Of a stretch of DNA of 64,000 nt, positions 11,891 through 20,906 are shown piece after piece (the stretch's first letter is position 1; the number at the start of each line of letters is the position of its first letter). The position numbers and the translations under genes are program-made. Source of the DNA: Notospermus geniculatus (taxonomy: Eukaryota > Nemertea > Pilidiophora > Heteronemertea > Lineidae); assembly GCA_002633025.1 (NCBI GenBank), contig NMRB01001359.1, forward strand, positions 130,963-194,962. Reading direction: 5' to 3'. The notes beneath the pieces were generated by a model. The model was not told the origin of the DNA. It worked only from the letters and a program-made list of their open reading frames with translations, and ran no database searches.

Positions 11891-12573
11891 AGGCCAGCTG
11901 GTGCGCGTATTTTTCGGTGAGTTTTCTGCCTCGCGAGCTATCTGCTGAGCAAACGGTCTCGAATGACGTTTTTATGGTCCCTACATATCAATGTAGGGAC
12001 CATCTTGATATCACTGGGTAGGTAGGAAATTTTTCTTTCTTTCTTTCTTTCTTTCTTCCACACTCAATTAACACACAATTCCAAGAAAACTCCTCAATGA
12101 CCTCAAAATCAAGCAGTACCATCAAGTAGTCAATACTTGTATCCAGGTCTGAAAGGTTAGATAGTTTCAAAAAAGTTAACTTACGGTGGTTTTTGAAGAN
12201 CCTCCGGTAAGGACCATCCTTGGAGAGGGGAGGTGCTGGGCCCCACAGTAGATAACCGCACCTACCCACCGAACAGACAACATGCTGTCGAATGCACGCA
12301 CTCCCTGTGATTGTCAGTTGGTAAACAATACATGTCATTGTCTGCAGAATGCGCACGCCGTGCAGTCATTTGTCTGCCCTCCCTCTCTATCTGCCTACCC
12401 TGCATGTGTCCTTCAGCAGGAAGACATTCAAGAACCTGACTGCTGTGCCACAGAGTCATACACCTCCTCGCCCTTTCTTCACTCAATTTGCATTTTCTGA
12501 TGTAGGGACCATCAAATTTGCTGTCAAGCAAATTTCACAGTTCTAGTTGCTCAGCTGCTCTGTGCGGCAGGCT
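11891..12573. mobile_element. MITE copy (AAGCCTGCCGC family) split by an insertion
   Basis: 11895-11965 and 12545-12573 match parts of the 31396-31588 element. The intervening DNA carries GGTCCCTACAT at its left and ATGTAGGGACC at both left and right, suggesting inserted element ends. A TTTC microsatellite (12031-12057) and a single N (12200) are inside. Confidence 0.6.
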
Positions 12574-12690
12574 TTAGGCGTGCTGCCCATGAGTGTTGGC
12601 GATTGATGCCCAATGCGAGGGGCCGTGGGTTCGAGTCCAGTAGGAAGCTATCCCTTTCACCTTAGAAAACTCGTTTTCTTATCTATCGCC
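12570..12690 (+). repeat. tRNA-derived SINE, 5'-incomplete
   Basis: GGCGTGCTGCCC and a B-box-like GGGTTCGAGTCC, then TTTCACCTTAGAAAAC, shared with the 60.37-kb copy. It abuts the exon acceptor at 12694. Confidence 0.75.
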
Positions 12691-12694
12691 ACAG

Positions 12695-12978
12695 GCTCAT
12701 CATATTTACCATCAACACTGAAAATGACTGGATGTTGCCAAAATAAATATTTTAGTAGACTTGTACGAGAATGGGGTATTTTAAAACCCGATTTGGGCTA
12801 TCAACAAGTGGTTTCACTGTTGACGTGCTCTGTCATGTGTCTCCGACTAAAATGTTCGACGTTCGACGTCCTCCCGGAAAAAACACATTACATCTGCCAG
12901 ACAAGTAAGAAGAAGGGTTCATGCTTGGAAAAGAAAGAGGCATTCCAGTATCATGGGGCCATGATGTTTCAGATAAAG
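12695..12978 (+). CDS. Internal exon, possible PAN/apple-like cysteine domain
   Basis: A 284-bp open segment lies between a good acceptor (pyrimidine-rich tract then CACAG, ending at 12694) and a strong donor (AAG|GTAAGA at 12979). Phases are 1 at entry and 0 at exit. The translated segment has a spaced cysteine set (TCSVMCLRLKCSTFDV, then YICQTS) resembling the C-x3-C-x4-C core of PAN/apple modules, which are extracellular protein- or sugar-binding domains; this is inference from spacing only. The frame stays open past both splice sites for 249 codons, but the downstream part runs into MITE sequence, so I treat only the exon as coding. No signal peptide or neighbouring exon was identified. 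A tRNA-derived SINE lies immediately upstream and appears to supply part of the acceptor tract. It could also be a chance ORF. Confidence 0.38.
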
Positions 12979-13077
12979 GTAAGATATCTGCACTCGCGGG
13001 ACAAGAGCGAAAAGATCGACTTTTTTTCTCGAGAGCGAGAGTCCCGCGCGTGTGACAGGAATCAAAGTCCGGCCTTA

Positions 13078-13222
13078 GGGCGGCCGTCAATTGGAGCATT
13101 TCCGTGCGCGGAAAAGGCACGAAAGCATTGTTGTTTTCCGCGGCATTGGTCACGACGCGGGAAAAAAACAATGCTTTCGAGCGCTTCCGCGCGCACGGAA
13201 ACGCTCCAATGGAAAGCCGCCC
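13078..13222. mobile_element. Hairpin MITE, GGGCGGC ends, TA target
   Basis: TA at 13076-13077 and 13223-13224; arms of about 45 bp with GCTCCAAT and GAAAGCATTG. A partial relative is at 13650-13800. Confidence 0.75.
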
Positions 13223-13224
13223 TA

Positions 13225-13359
13225 AAGTTGCTTTTCCACGAGGCGTTTGCGGGCGCGGTTTCGGTGGCGGGAGCGGGTGCGAGTGAAACAGCTAAAGGGA
13301 AATACGTTGGATCGATTTTTACCACCCGCACCCGCAAACGCCTCGTGGAAAAGCAGCTT
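13225..13359. mobile_element. Hairpin MITE, AAGTTGCTTTTCCACGAGG ends
   Basis: Arms share CCACGAGGCGTTTGCGGG and its complement. It shares its flanking TA dinucleotides with both neighbours. Confidence 0.8.
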
Positions 13360-13361
13360 TA

Positions 13362-13647
13362 AGCAAGGTTCATTGGCACACGGATTCGATCCGTTTCCAA
13401 TCCGTTTGCCCATAGTTTTCCGGATATGAAAACGCTGAAGTCCATTTGATAGATTTTTTACGGACATGAACCGGACTTAGCCTAGGGATACACTGAACGC
13501 GATTTACCCATCGCGCGCGTTGTTTCTTTGTTACTTCATGCCGCAATGCCTCCGAAATAAAAGAGATCCGTGCGAAAATCGCGCGCGATGGGTAAATCGC
13601 GTTCAGTGTATCCCTAGCCTAATTCCGTGTGCCAATGAACCTTGCTT
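13362..13647. mobile_element. MITE AGCAAGGTTCATTGGC, carrying a nested MITE
   Basis: Ends pair as AGCAAGGTTCATTGGCACAC. The uninterrupted relative is 45866-46009. The extra DNA is the 13477-13622 hairpin. Confidence 0.85.
13477..13622. mobile_element. Nested hairpin MITE, CTAGGGATACACTGAACGCG arms
   Basis: Arms of about 40 bp, with ATCGCGCGCG at the inner ends, inserted in the 13362-13647 element. Confidence 0.85.
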
Positions 13648-13812
13648 TAGGCCTGCTTTCCATTGGCGCGATTTTCGCGCGGCAGACGCTCGAAAGCATT
13701 GTTTGTTTCCTCGGTGCGGAAACAAAAAATGCATTGTTTGGTCACGGCGCGGAAAAAACAATGTTTGGCGGACTTGCAATCCCGGGACGTTGAATACTGT
13801 CGCACCTGCTTA
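13648..13812. mobile_element. Partial copy of the 13078 hairpin family
   Basis: Shares the AAGCATTGTTTGTTTCC and GCGCGATTTTCGCGC segments; the right end is lost. Confidence 0.5.
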
Positions 13813-14069
13813 AAGCTAGGAATCCACCATTGATTTTCTGCGTTGTGACTTGCTTTGCAACCTGCAACTCGCGACTGAATACGATCACAAGGAACTGATA
13901 TCGGTCGCCGACCGATTGCCGAATGAAATTGACCACGTCTTTACCATTGGTGGAAATCACGTCTAGCGAGTCCACTACGGCGATCGAGTGCTCAGTTGCA
14001 ACGCAACCCAGTTGCAAAGCGAGTCGCAACGCAAAATCAACTAGAAAATCAATGGTGGATTCCAGGCTT
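13813..14069. mobile_element. AAGCTAGGAATCC MITE, copy a
   Basis: About 257 bp with GTTGCAA/TTGCAAC-rich interior and CCACCATTGATTTTC arms. Confidence 0.85.
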
Positions 14070-14305
14070 AAGCTAGGAATCCACTGCTGATTTTCTGCGT
14101 TGCGACTTGCTTTGCAACCTGCTACCTGCGATTGAATACGATCGCAAGAAATTGAAACCGGTCGCCGACTGAAATTGACCACATCTTCGCCATTGGTGGA
14201 AATCACGTCATATCTGCGAGTTGACTACGGCGATCGAGTGCCCCTGGTTGCAAAGCAAATCGCAACGCAAAATCAGCTTGAAAATCAATGGTGGATTCCT
14301 AGCTT
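14070..14305. mobile_element. AAGCTAGGAATCC MITE, copy b
   Basis: Head-to-tail with copy a, sharing the same end motif. Confidence 0.85.
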
Positions 14306-14458
14306 AAAGTGGGTGATCCACTGTCGCGATTTTGGCTTGAGACGGGGTTGCGATCCCTTGCGATCACCTTATAAGGACTTCCGATTGCCGTATAAGGTGA
14401 TCACAAGGGATCGCAACCCCGTCTCAAGCCAAAATCGCGACAGTGGATCACCCACTTT
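14306..14458. mobile_element. Hairpin MITE, GGGTGATCCACTGTCGCG arms
   Basis: Forms the palindrome centre. Relatives at 51996, 54397 and 59321 share GGCTTGAGACGGGG. Confidence 0.85.
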
Positions 14459-14694
14459 AAGCTAGGAATCCACCATTGATTTTCAAGCTGATTTTGCGTT
14501 GCGATTTGCTTTGCAACCAGGGGCACTCGATCGCCGTAGTCAACTCGCAGATATGACGTGATTTCCACCAATGGCGAAGATGTGGTCAATTTCAGTCGGC
14601 GACCGGTTTCAATTTCTTGCGATCGTATTCAATCGCAGGTAGCAGGTTGCAAAGCAAGTCGCAACGCAGAAAATCAGCAGTGGATTCCTAGCTT
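14459..14694. mobile_element. AAGCTAGGAATCC MITE, copy c
   Basis: Mirror image of copy b. Confidence 0.85.
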
Positions 14695-14919
14695 AAGCCT
14701 GGAATCCACCATTGATTTTCTAGTTGATTTTGCGTTGCGACTCGCTTTGCAACTGGGTTGCGTTGCAACTGAGCACTCGATCGCCGTAGTGGACTCGCTA
14801 GACGTGATTTCCACCAATGGTAAAGACGTGGTCAATTTCATTCGGCAATCGGTCGGCGACCGATATCAGTTCCTTGTGATCGTATTCAGTCGCGAGTTGC
14901 AGGTTGCAAAGCAAGTCAC
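14695..14919. mobile_element. AAGCTAGGAATCC MITE, copy d, truncated at N
   Basis: Mirror image of copy a, ending at the single N. Confidence 0.8.
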
Positions 14920-14985
14920 NAGCTGGGTTTCAGCCGCTACTGGCCGCAAGAAAATAACTCCGAGTTATTTTCTTCCGATCACCTA

Positions 14986-15452
14986 AAGCCAGGCGTACAT
15001 CGCACTTGCGACTGGAAGCAACTGATCTGATCAGTCGCTGGTGATGTACGTGCTGCGCGCACATCGCAAATTCAGCAGCTCACTAAAACTTCGGATCCAT
15101 CAGTCGTCATGTCGTGACCGCGTACATCGCACTTGCTACTGGCAGCAACTCGGGTAACATCCGGGGCGTTGGGACTCGATGAGACTTGGTTTTGTTCAGA
15201 AAACTGGCACTGATCAGTCGCAAGCCCGCGTACATCGCAGCGACTGAACGAAACTGGGTACAACTAGTCGAACATGTGCAACTGGCGGCGATTGGCAAAA
15301 TCTCAGTTCCAGCGATTCGCAAGGGTGCGTACGGCATCGACCATTTCTGGCAACTGATCAGTCGCCTCCAGTTCCAGCTAGATCTTCCCAATCGCCAGGT
15401 AGCTCAGTGGCGACTAGTTGTCTCCAGTCGCAAGTGTGATGTACGCTAGGCT
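14986..15452. mobile_element. MITE AAGCCAGGCGTACATCGC
   Basis: Ends pair over about 30 bp (TTGCGACTGGA...TCCAGTCGCAA). Interior has repeated CAACTGATCAGTCGC-like motifs. Confidence 0.8.
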
Positions 15453-16003
15453 AAGCGGCGCGCTACCGAGCTCAGGACAGCCGTAGATGTCCTCGGGCCA
15501 CCCGCCGGCAACCGGTCATCCTTTTTTTAGTCAGTTCGGGCGTCGGAATACACCTTGGCAGAATCGGTGGAAATGTAATGGCGACCTTCCACCTGAACGT
15601 TTTCTGTCGCAATTTTCCTATCCGACAGCGACTTGCACGTGGAAGGTGCTCTCCAAGTACATGTAGACTAGCGACACTCTTGGAAATATGTCAGACACTC
15701 TGTTGCATGATCAATTTCTGTAGCGTGGAAGAGGCCTTAGGCCCCTAATAGACTGTCAGCCAGTTATTTTAATGTCCGACAGTTATTGCTTTGAATAGCA
15801 CCTGTTCTATTCCTCGCCAGAAATGTCTGGAAACTTTTTGAACTACACGCGGCAGTCGTCGACAATGGACACACAAGCAAGTTTTGTTGCCTGAAAAAAC
15901 ACGGAGCTGCAACATTAGCAAAACAGCGTTGTTTTCTGTTTCTTGCACAGTGTGGACTGGATCTGCAACTTTTGCAAAACAATTTGAAAACATATTTTTG
16001 GTC
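15453..16003. other. Upstream of paralogue 1; no exon found
   Basis: ATG at 15494 opens MSSGHPPAT before a weak GT, but the phase does not fit the 16419 exon. A 15840-15985 stretch resembles the TTGCAAC-rich MITE next to it. Confidence 0.35.
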
Positions 16004-16311
16004 AAGGCCTGTCCACATCATCAATATTTCCAAACATTTCTAAAACATTTAGTTGCAACAAAACTGCAACACCCTTGTTTTGAGATTGTTGCACAGTGTG
16101 GACAGACTTGTTGCAACAATTCGAAACATGTTTTGAAAATGTTTGCAGAAGCATTCACATGGCATTTCTTTTAAAACATTTCTAAAACATGTTTGGAACG
16201 GTTGCAAGTCCTGTCCACCCCACTGTGCAACAATCCACAAGGTGTTGCAGATTTGTTGCAACTGAATGTTTTCAGAAATGTTTTGAAAATGTTGATGGTG
16301 TGGACAGGCCT
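16004..16311. mobile_element. MITE AAGGCCTGTCCACA
   Basis: Ends pair as AGGCCTGTCCACATCATCAA; interior rich in TTGCAACA and AAACATTT. It lies just upstream of the paralogue 1 exon. Confidence 0.8.
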
Positions 16312-16418
16312 GTAGTTGCGGATTGTAAAGGCCTCTGCAACTTAGAGAATTGCAGAAGACCGATATTGGCATGTGTGCTTATTTTCTTACATGTGTAAAA
16401 CGTCACATACACACTCAG

Positions 16419-17471
16419 GCAAAATCTTCTGCGAAGTACCACTTAAGTCGGACATTTCCTTTTGTGCCACCTCTGACGCTTGTCTTTCCTGCCACTGCAT
16501 CCTTTCATCAAACCCTTCCTCTGGTACTGTCGTTTTATGTAGAAAGTCCAGTGCCTTGGAGGAAATGTGTTGTCTATGGTTTAACAGCTAGGAAAAGCTA
16601 TCGTTTGCTTTACAACCATAAGTTCTTCTTAAAAACGCCAATAATGCTCATGAGATCGGTTTCCAATTACAGTTTTATGTTCATATACGAGCAATCCGCT
16701 AAAGGATGTTTCGTTACTGGTGTTGTGAAGCTGTATGACTTTTGCAAGGGAAAGTTCATCGGGCGTTTAGAGATTCCTACTGAAATGCGTCCCATACTGT
16801 GCAAGTACGTTAAGTGTAATGACCTCTACAGGACGTTTATGAGCAACTATCTACTGTTCATGCACTTTATTGATATGACCAAATTTGCATTTACATATGT
16901 TCAATCCTCTTTGGTTAAAATTGCCATATATTACACAGTCGTGAAGGTGGAACGTGGTAAACTAGTCTACACAATGTTACGTAATAATTCACTGACGTTT
17001 AAAAAACTGTACACTAAGGAAAATAGACTTGCCTATTTTCACTTTATCCAAGAAGTGAATAAAGGAATCGTCATCCTAGGAGCACAATCCGACGCGTTGC
17101 AATTTATAATTATACAGAATTTACAGAAAGGTTTTATATCAGAGGGACAAGTGTTCAACTTAACAGCTTTCGGGAGAATCGGCGGCATCAAGACGAACAT
17201 ACGGGCTGGAACGACCATTGTACGTTTACGTACATGTAATAAAGATCGTTGCACAGCCCTTATAAAGATAATGTGTGATTCTATGAACAGTTTGTTGCTC
17301 AAGCACGTCAAAGATAGGGTGAGGAAAATTCACATCAGTGGCGTACCGGATCTTGCAAATTTTTTGCAGGTAGCGCTTGACTCTGTTGGTAATATACTGT
17401 TAATCGACCATCAGAAAGATCGACTCGGAAATACTCAGTTTCATAAAATTCTCGTTTATAGCACTCGTTAG
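16419..17471 (+). CDS. Terminal exon of unknown-family gene, paralogue 1
   Basis: A 350-residue open frame ends at TAG 17469-17471, with an AATAAA at 17472-17477 directly after the stop. I start it at 16419, after the acceptor ACACTCAG, because the paralogue at 18207 begins its large exon in the same phase and exactly 12 residues before the shared FPFVPP motif. Aligned landmarks with the paralogue are FPFVPP (exon residues 13-18), YRLLYNHKFFLK (61-72) and LYDFCKGKF (105-113), with a near-constant offset; the C-terminal segment also matches in spacing. Strands rich in alternating hydrophobics and recurrent G/D turns would suit a beta-propeller-like fold, but no repeat family is recognised. No transmembrane segment is evident. 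The upstream coding exon was not found; the interval contains MITEs. An in-frame ATG at 16371 is the alternative start if the transcript is unspliced. Confidence 0.6.
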   Translation, partial: AKSSAKYHLSRTFPFVPPLTLVFPATASFHQTLPLVLSFYVESPVPWRKCVVYGLTARKSYRLLYNHKFFLKTPIMLMRSVSNYSFMFIYEQSAKGCFVTGVVKLYDFCKGKFIGRLEIPTEMRPILCKYVKCNDLYRTFMSNYLLFMHFIDMTKFAFTYVQSSLVKIAIYYTVVKVERGKLVYTMLRNNSLTFKKLYTKENRLAYFHFIQEVNKGIVILGAQSDALQFIIIQNLQKGFISEGQVFNLTAFGRIGGIKTNIRAGTTIVRLRTCNKDRCTALIKIMCDSMNSLLLKHVKDRVRKIHISGVPDLANFLQVALDSVGNILLIDHQKDRLGNTQFHKILVYSTR

Positions 17472-17536
17472 AATAAAGCCCCTACAGTATTTCGCTTAAG
17501 TGAGTACACCTCTCACATTTCGACGGTGTTTGTTTA

Positions 17537-17893
17537 CATTCAGTTGGGGCGCCATGACAGTTGGTCCTCAATATCAAGCGTCATTTTGAGAAAAAGGCGA
17601 AAGAAGGAGTTTAGTTTAATGGGAAATGCATTGGACAGCCGAACTTCGGAGGCGTATTCTGCAAAATCTGCCGCTTCAAAATCAATGTGATTTGCACAAT
17701 ATGTACATTTTGACTGACTGAATTTGAAAACGTCATTAACCATTTTAACAAATTTTTAATCAACCTCTTCCCTAGTGTTTACGTTCGCATATTTGCACAG
17801 GTTTTGCATATGACTGGAGCACGGCTTTGCCTGGCGGCAAGATTCACTCTCTATGGGAGGTACCACCAAAAATGTAAAGAAACCCCGCGAGTC
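17537..17893 (-). repeat. Dispersed homology block with short ORF, copy 1
   Basis: Matches 43329-43650 in opposite orientation. The block holds a minus-strand frame (MVNDVFKFSQSKCTY..., about 57 codons shared) and, beyond its start, a region with GACTGGAGCACGGC. Between copies the shared frame has no indels or stops, yet most substitutions change amino acids, so it may be an old transposon end and not a selected exon. It lies between the two paralogous genes. Confidence 0.6.
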
Positions 17894-18000
17894 ATTTGCT
17901 TTAAAGGGAGACAACCGAAAGATATTGCCCGGCGGGCACTTGTTGTTTTTGTTTTGATTAGCGCACAGCGCCGTCTATTAATCAACGCTGACACTACGCT

Positions 18001-18027
18001 ATGGCACAGGCCCCTGGAGAGCTATCA
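18001..18027 (+). CDS. Short first coding exon of unknown-family gene, paralogue 2
   Basis: ATG at 18001 opens nine codons (MAQAPGELS), then a good donor (TCA|GTGAGT at 18028). The exon ends in phase 0, matching the phase-0 acceptor at 18206. The resulting intron is 179 bp (18028-18206). This explains why the large downstream ORF has no early ATG. It is inferred from splice signals and frame; a transcript would settle it. Confidence 0.5.
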
Positions 18028-18095
18028 GTGAGTTTAGAACACGTACATGTACCTAACCAAACGTATCTAAAAAAACACAACACGTATATGTATCT

Positions 18096-18144
18096 AAAAA
18101 CACACCCCGAGCTCACGAATTCTTGAGCTCGGGGTGTGTTTTTT
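18096..18144. repeat. Hairpin in the 179-bp intron of paralogue 2
   Basis: AAAACACACCCCGAGCTCA and its complement around an 8-base loop. A TTA microsatellite follows at about 18157-18173. Confidence 0.85.
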
Positions 18145-18206
18145 ACAAACTAGTGTTTATTATTATTATTATTCGTTCACGCATTTAATTTACCATTTGT
18201 GAGTAG

Positions 18207-19199
18207 GTGCCTGCATACATTCGATTCAAGCTAGCGGGACGTTTCCCTTTCGTCCCTCCTTTTACAGCAGAACAAAATAACTGGTTCTTCGATCAGAAAA
18301 CACCGACATTTGTGCTGTTAAAGCCACCGGAATCAAACCCATATTCTCGGTTAATTTTATATCGCCTGGATGGCATTCGATACAAAATAGTGTTTAATAG
18401 GACATTCTTTCTGAATCAGTTCAATCTACAATATGTACATGTATTCAACTTTATTTATAAAAAGCACACACTAGTCTTCTTAAAAGTATCAAATGGTCAT
18501 ATCGTCTGCGGTCTATATGATTTAAAGAAGGGTATGTTTACTAGTGACCTAATTATGCCGACATCAGAACCTTGTGACACCAGGGCAGGAACTATGAAAC
18601 TAATGATTTTCAATCATACCTTGGCTATTTCCTGTTCGATTCGAAAAGAATATCATACCACGATATACAAACTACCGGAAAAAAATTTGACAGGAAAATT
18701 CCGTGTTCTCCTGACGGACGGAATGAGATTTGTCTTCAAAGGGAACGATTTATTCTTATCGAACGATCTATCCCGCGCGATCGGTTATGATATGATGAAC
18801 GAACAATGCAGTATCGGAATCTATCGCAAAGAAGATAATTACCAATATAGGAAACACACTGTCGAAAGATTAGCTGAGTTAGAATGCGGCGAGGGATCCG
18901 CTGTTATTTCAAGGGTCAATCCTGTCTCTGGTTTGTTTTGCCTGTTCTGTTTTCCTCACGTACGGGCCATTTGCTTCAGTGAAATCTGTTCTCCGGAGCA
19001 AGCGCTCGTCAGAAGAGGATCGGACGGAAATGTTACACTTTTTGAACAGTTTGCATCGTTACACCCTAATCCCCCCAAAGGCAGCAAATATGAATTTGAT
19101 CCTTGCGATGGAGCGTTGCTGCACTTTGTAGAACCGTCTCAGAAGAAGTCAGGGGTAAACACTCTTTTCACTGAGGTTCACCGATATATGATTCAGTGA
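18207..19199 (+). CDS. Terminal exon of unknown-family gene, paralogue 2
   Basis: A 330-residue open frame ends at TGA 19197-19199; joined to the 18001-18027 exon it predicts a 339-residue protein. The exon follows GAGTAG and starts at GTG, so it needs an upstream exon: its first internal ATG lies about 110 residues in. Shared landmarks with the 16.4-kb paralogue are FPFVPP (exon residues 13-18), YKIVFNRTFFLN (59-70) and LYDLKKGMF (103-111), plus a C-terminal stretch with D-x-x-G-x-L-L and a final aromatic before the end. Overall identity is low, so the duplication is old. No known domain, signal peptide or membrane helix is recognised; likely soluble. The last 36 residues and 3' flank are repeated in tandem immediately downstream. 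A beta-propeller-like fold is possible but only a guess. Confidence 0.65.
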   Translation: MPAYIRFKLAGRFPFVPPFTAEQNNWFFDQKTPTFVLLKPPESNPYSRLILYRLDGIRYKIVFNRTFFLNQFNLQYVHVFNFIYKKHTLVFLKVSNGHIVCGLYDLKKGMFTSDLIMPTSEPCDTRAGTMKLMIFNHTLAISCSIRKEYHTTIYKLPEKNLTGKFRVLLTDGMRFVFKGNDLFLSNDLSRAIGYDMMNEQCSIGIYRKEDNYQYRKHTVERLAELECGEGSAVISRVNPVSGLFCLFCFPHVRAICFSEICSPEQALVRRGSDGNVTLFEQFASLHPNPPKGSKYEFDPCDGALLHFVEPSQKKSGVNTLFTEVHRYMIQ

Positions 19200-19433
19200 T
19201 CCAAGGACCAACACGTTGGACTTGCATCAAATCGGTTTATTGCAATATTTAAGCCAATGGCTATAGTTCCAGCGAGATTTATTTCCTTGACCTCAGGCCT
19301 CCATGTATATTGTTGAATTTGAATACTCCTTTGAAACCGATCACACGTATAATACATGCAATAACAATTTTTTGGTACGTACGGCTGTTGACTCGTTTTT
19401 TGCACTGCATATAATGTACGTACTGTACGTGTA

Positions 19434-19542
19434 TGAATTTGATCCTTGCGATGGAGCGTTGCTGCACTCTGTAGAACCCTCGCAGAAGAAGTCAGGGGTA
19501 AAGATCCTTTTCACTGAGGTTCACCGATATATGATTCAGTGA
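19434..19542 (+). pseudogene. Duplicated C-terminal fragment of paralogue 2
   Basis: This repeats the last 36 codons of the gene ending at 19199, including the stop, with a few substitutions (for example HFVEPS becomes HSVEPS and VNTLF becomes VKILF). No upstream coding sequence accompanies it. It belongs to a 343-bp tandem duplication (19091-19433 and 19434-about 20057) and could act as an alternative 3' end or be inert. Confidence 0.75.
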
Positions 19543-19680
19543 TCGAAGGACCAACACGTTGGACTTGCATCAAATCGTTTTATTGCAACATTTTAGCCAA
19601 TGGTTATTACTTCCATCGAGATTTATTTCCTTGACCACGTGCCACCATGTATATTGTGGGATTTGAATAAGCCAAGAATA

Positions 19681-19937
19681 CGGTGGCCCATACATGCCAT
19701 GCACATATTTTTATCCGCATTACAAAACATTTTCTTTCCACCCGGGTGGAAAACATTTCCACCCGGGTGGAAAACAATGTTTTTCACCTGGGTGAAAATG
19801 TTTTACATCCGGGTGAGAATGTTTTCCACCCGGGTGAGAATGTTTTCCACCCGGGTGGAAATTAGAGGAAAAATACAATAATGATCAGAATTTTGTAATG
19901 TGGACAAAAATATATACATGGCATGTATGGGCCACCG
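19681..19937. mobile_element. MITE CGGTGGCCCATACATG with internal palindromic array
   Basis: Ends pair as CGGTGGCCCATACATGCCAT; TA at 19679-19680 and 19938-19939. The core (19739-19862) is six 19-21-bp units each centred on CCACCCGGGTGG or a variant. Confidence 0.9.
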
Positions 19938-20057
19938 TACAAGAGTCTAATCATTTGAAACCGATCTCACGTATACTAACAATTTTTTTGGTACGTTTAC
20001 ATGTACGTCTGTTGACTCGCTTTTTGCATTGCATATAATGTACGTACTGTACGTGTA

Positions 20058-20906
20058 TGTATTTCTTTGCATCGCATACAATGCGTATAGTTTGTGTCGG
20101 TAGAAACTAGGCCTACATTGCCTTCATGTAGGGCTACATTATAAGGTCATGATTTTGCAAATTACGGGTACTCGATCAGTGTTGATATACGTACAGCGCA
20201 AGGAGGCGGTCGGTCGGGCGGGAGGGCGTGCGTACAATGTACGGCGTGCGCGCGTCTGTGTGTCTGTTCACCTTTCTGCGTCTTTCACAGCGCATTCCAC
20301 AGGACAGCTAGAGAAGGCTGAAAGCAGGTCCTATCCCATGTTTGTACAAGCTTTCAGGTGAGCTAATCGGTTTCATTCTCCGATATCTGGATCAGGGTTT
20401 GTATGTAACAAATCTTAAAAAAAACATCTACTCATTTTTTACCAACAAAAGAAAAGAATACAAGAAATTAAATACAGTGAGAAAATAAGGTCAGGAGCCC
20501 AAACAAGATCCGAAGATGTGGGAAGTGGATCCAGGGTATAATTTCACCTGACAACATCGAACCTGGGTACACTTACCCAGGACGGCAATAACCCCTCCAG
20601 CCTTTGTGAACAAGGTCATTGACCTTCTTCACACTATTTCCATCTGCGAGCAACCTATTGTTCACTATCAGCCTGACAAAGGATTTGCGTACTCTTAAAG
20701 TTCCGCAGCTTTGTGAATAAGATCCTTGATAGATACGATTTATCTAGTGTGAAACTGACACGTGACATAAAACATACACCCACGACAATGGTTTAGACCC
20801 GTGGATTAGACATGTGTGCCATTCAGCAACAACCACGATTCATAAGACCCACGCAAAAATAGTACAAGTACGTTATTTATTCAGAAGGTGAAACTGACGA
20901 GGATTA
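20058..20906. other. No gene recognised
   Basis: Purine/pyrimidine-mixed sequence with short ORFs only. Confidence 0.4.

Larger units (their letters stand above)
13845..14919. repeat. Near-perfect palindrome, two 529-bp arms and 17-bp loop
   Basis: Arms 13845-14373 and 14391-14919, centred at 14382, nearly identical (one mismatch noticed near the centre). Each arm holds two AAGCTAGGAATCC-family MITEs; the middle is the AAAGTGGGTGATCC hairpin. Symmetry stops exactly at the single N at 14920, so an assembly join is possible. ORFs here (154 codons each way) are MITE sequence. Confidence 0.9.
19091..20057 (+). repeat. 343-bp tandem duplication, second copy enlarged by a MITE
   Basis: Unit 19091-19433 covers the last 36 codons and 3' flank of paralogue 2; it repeats from 19434. 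Copy 2 is longer by about 281 bp owing to the insertion at 19681-19937 and some diverged flank. Confidence 0.9.

Noticed and set aside
12613-13362. 249-codon ORF as one protein
   Set aside because: A strong donor at 12979 and MITE sequence downstream indicate that only the 12695-12978 part is a plausible exon.
13742-14986. Long ORFs of 154 and 142 codons
   Set aside because: They are mirror-image readings of the same MITE palindrome and recur wherever that MITE occurs.
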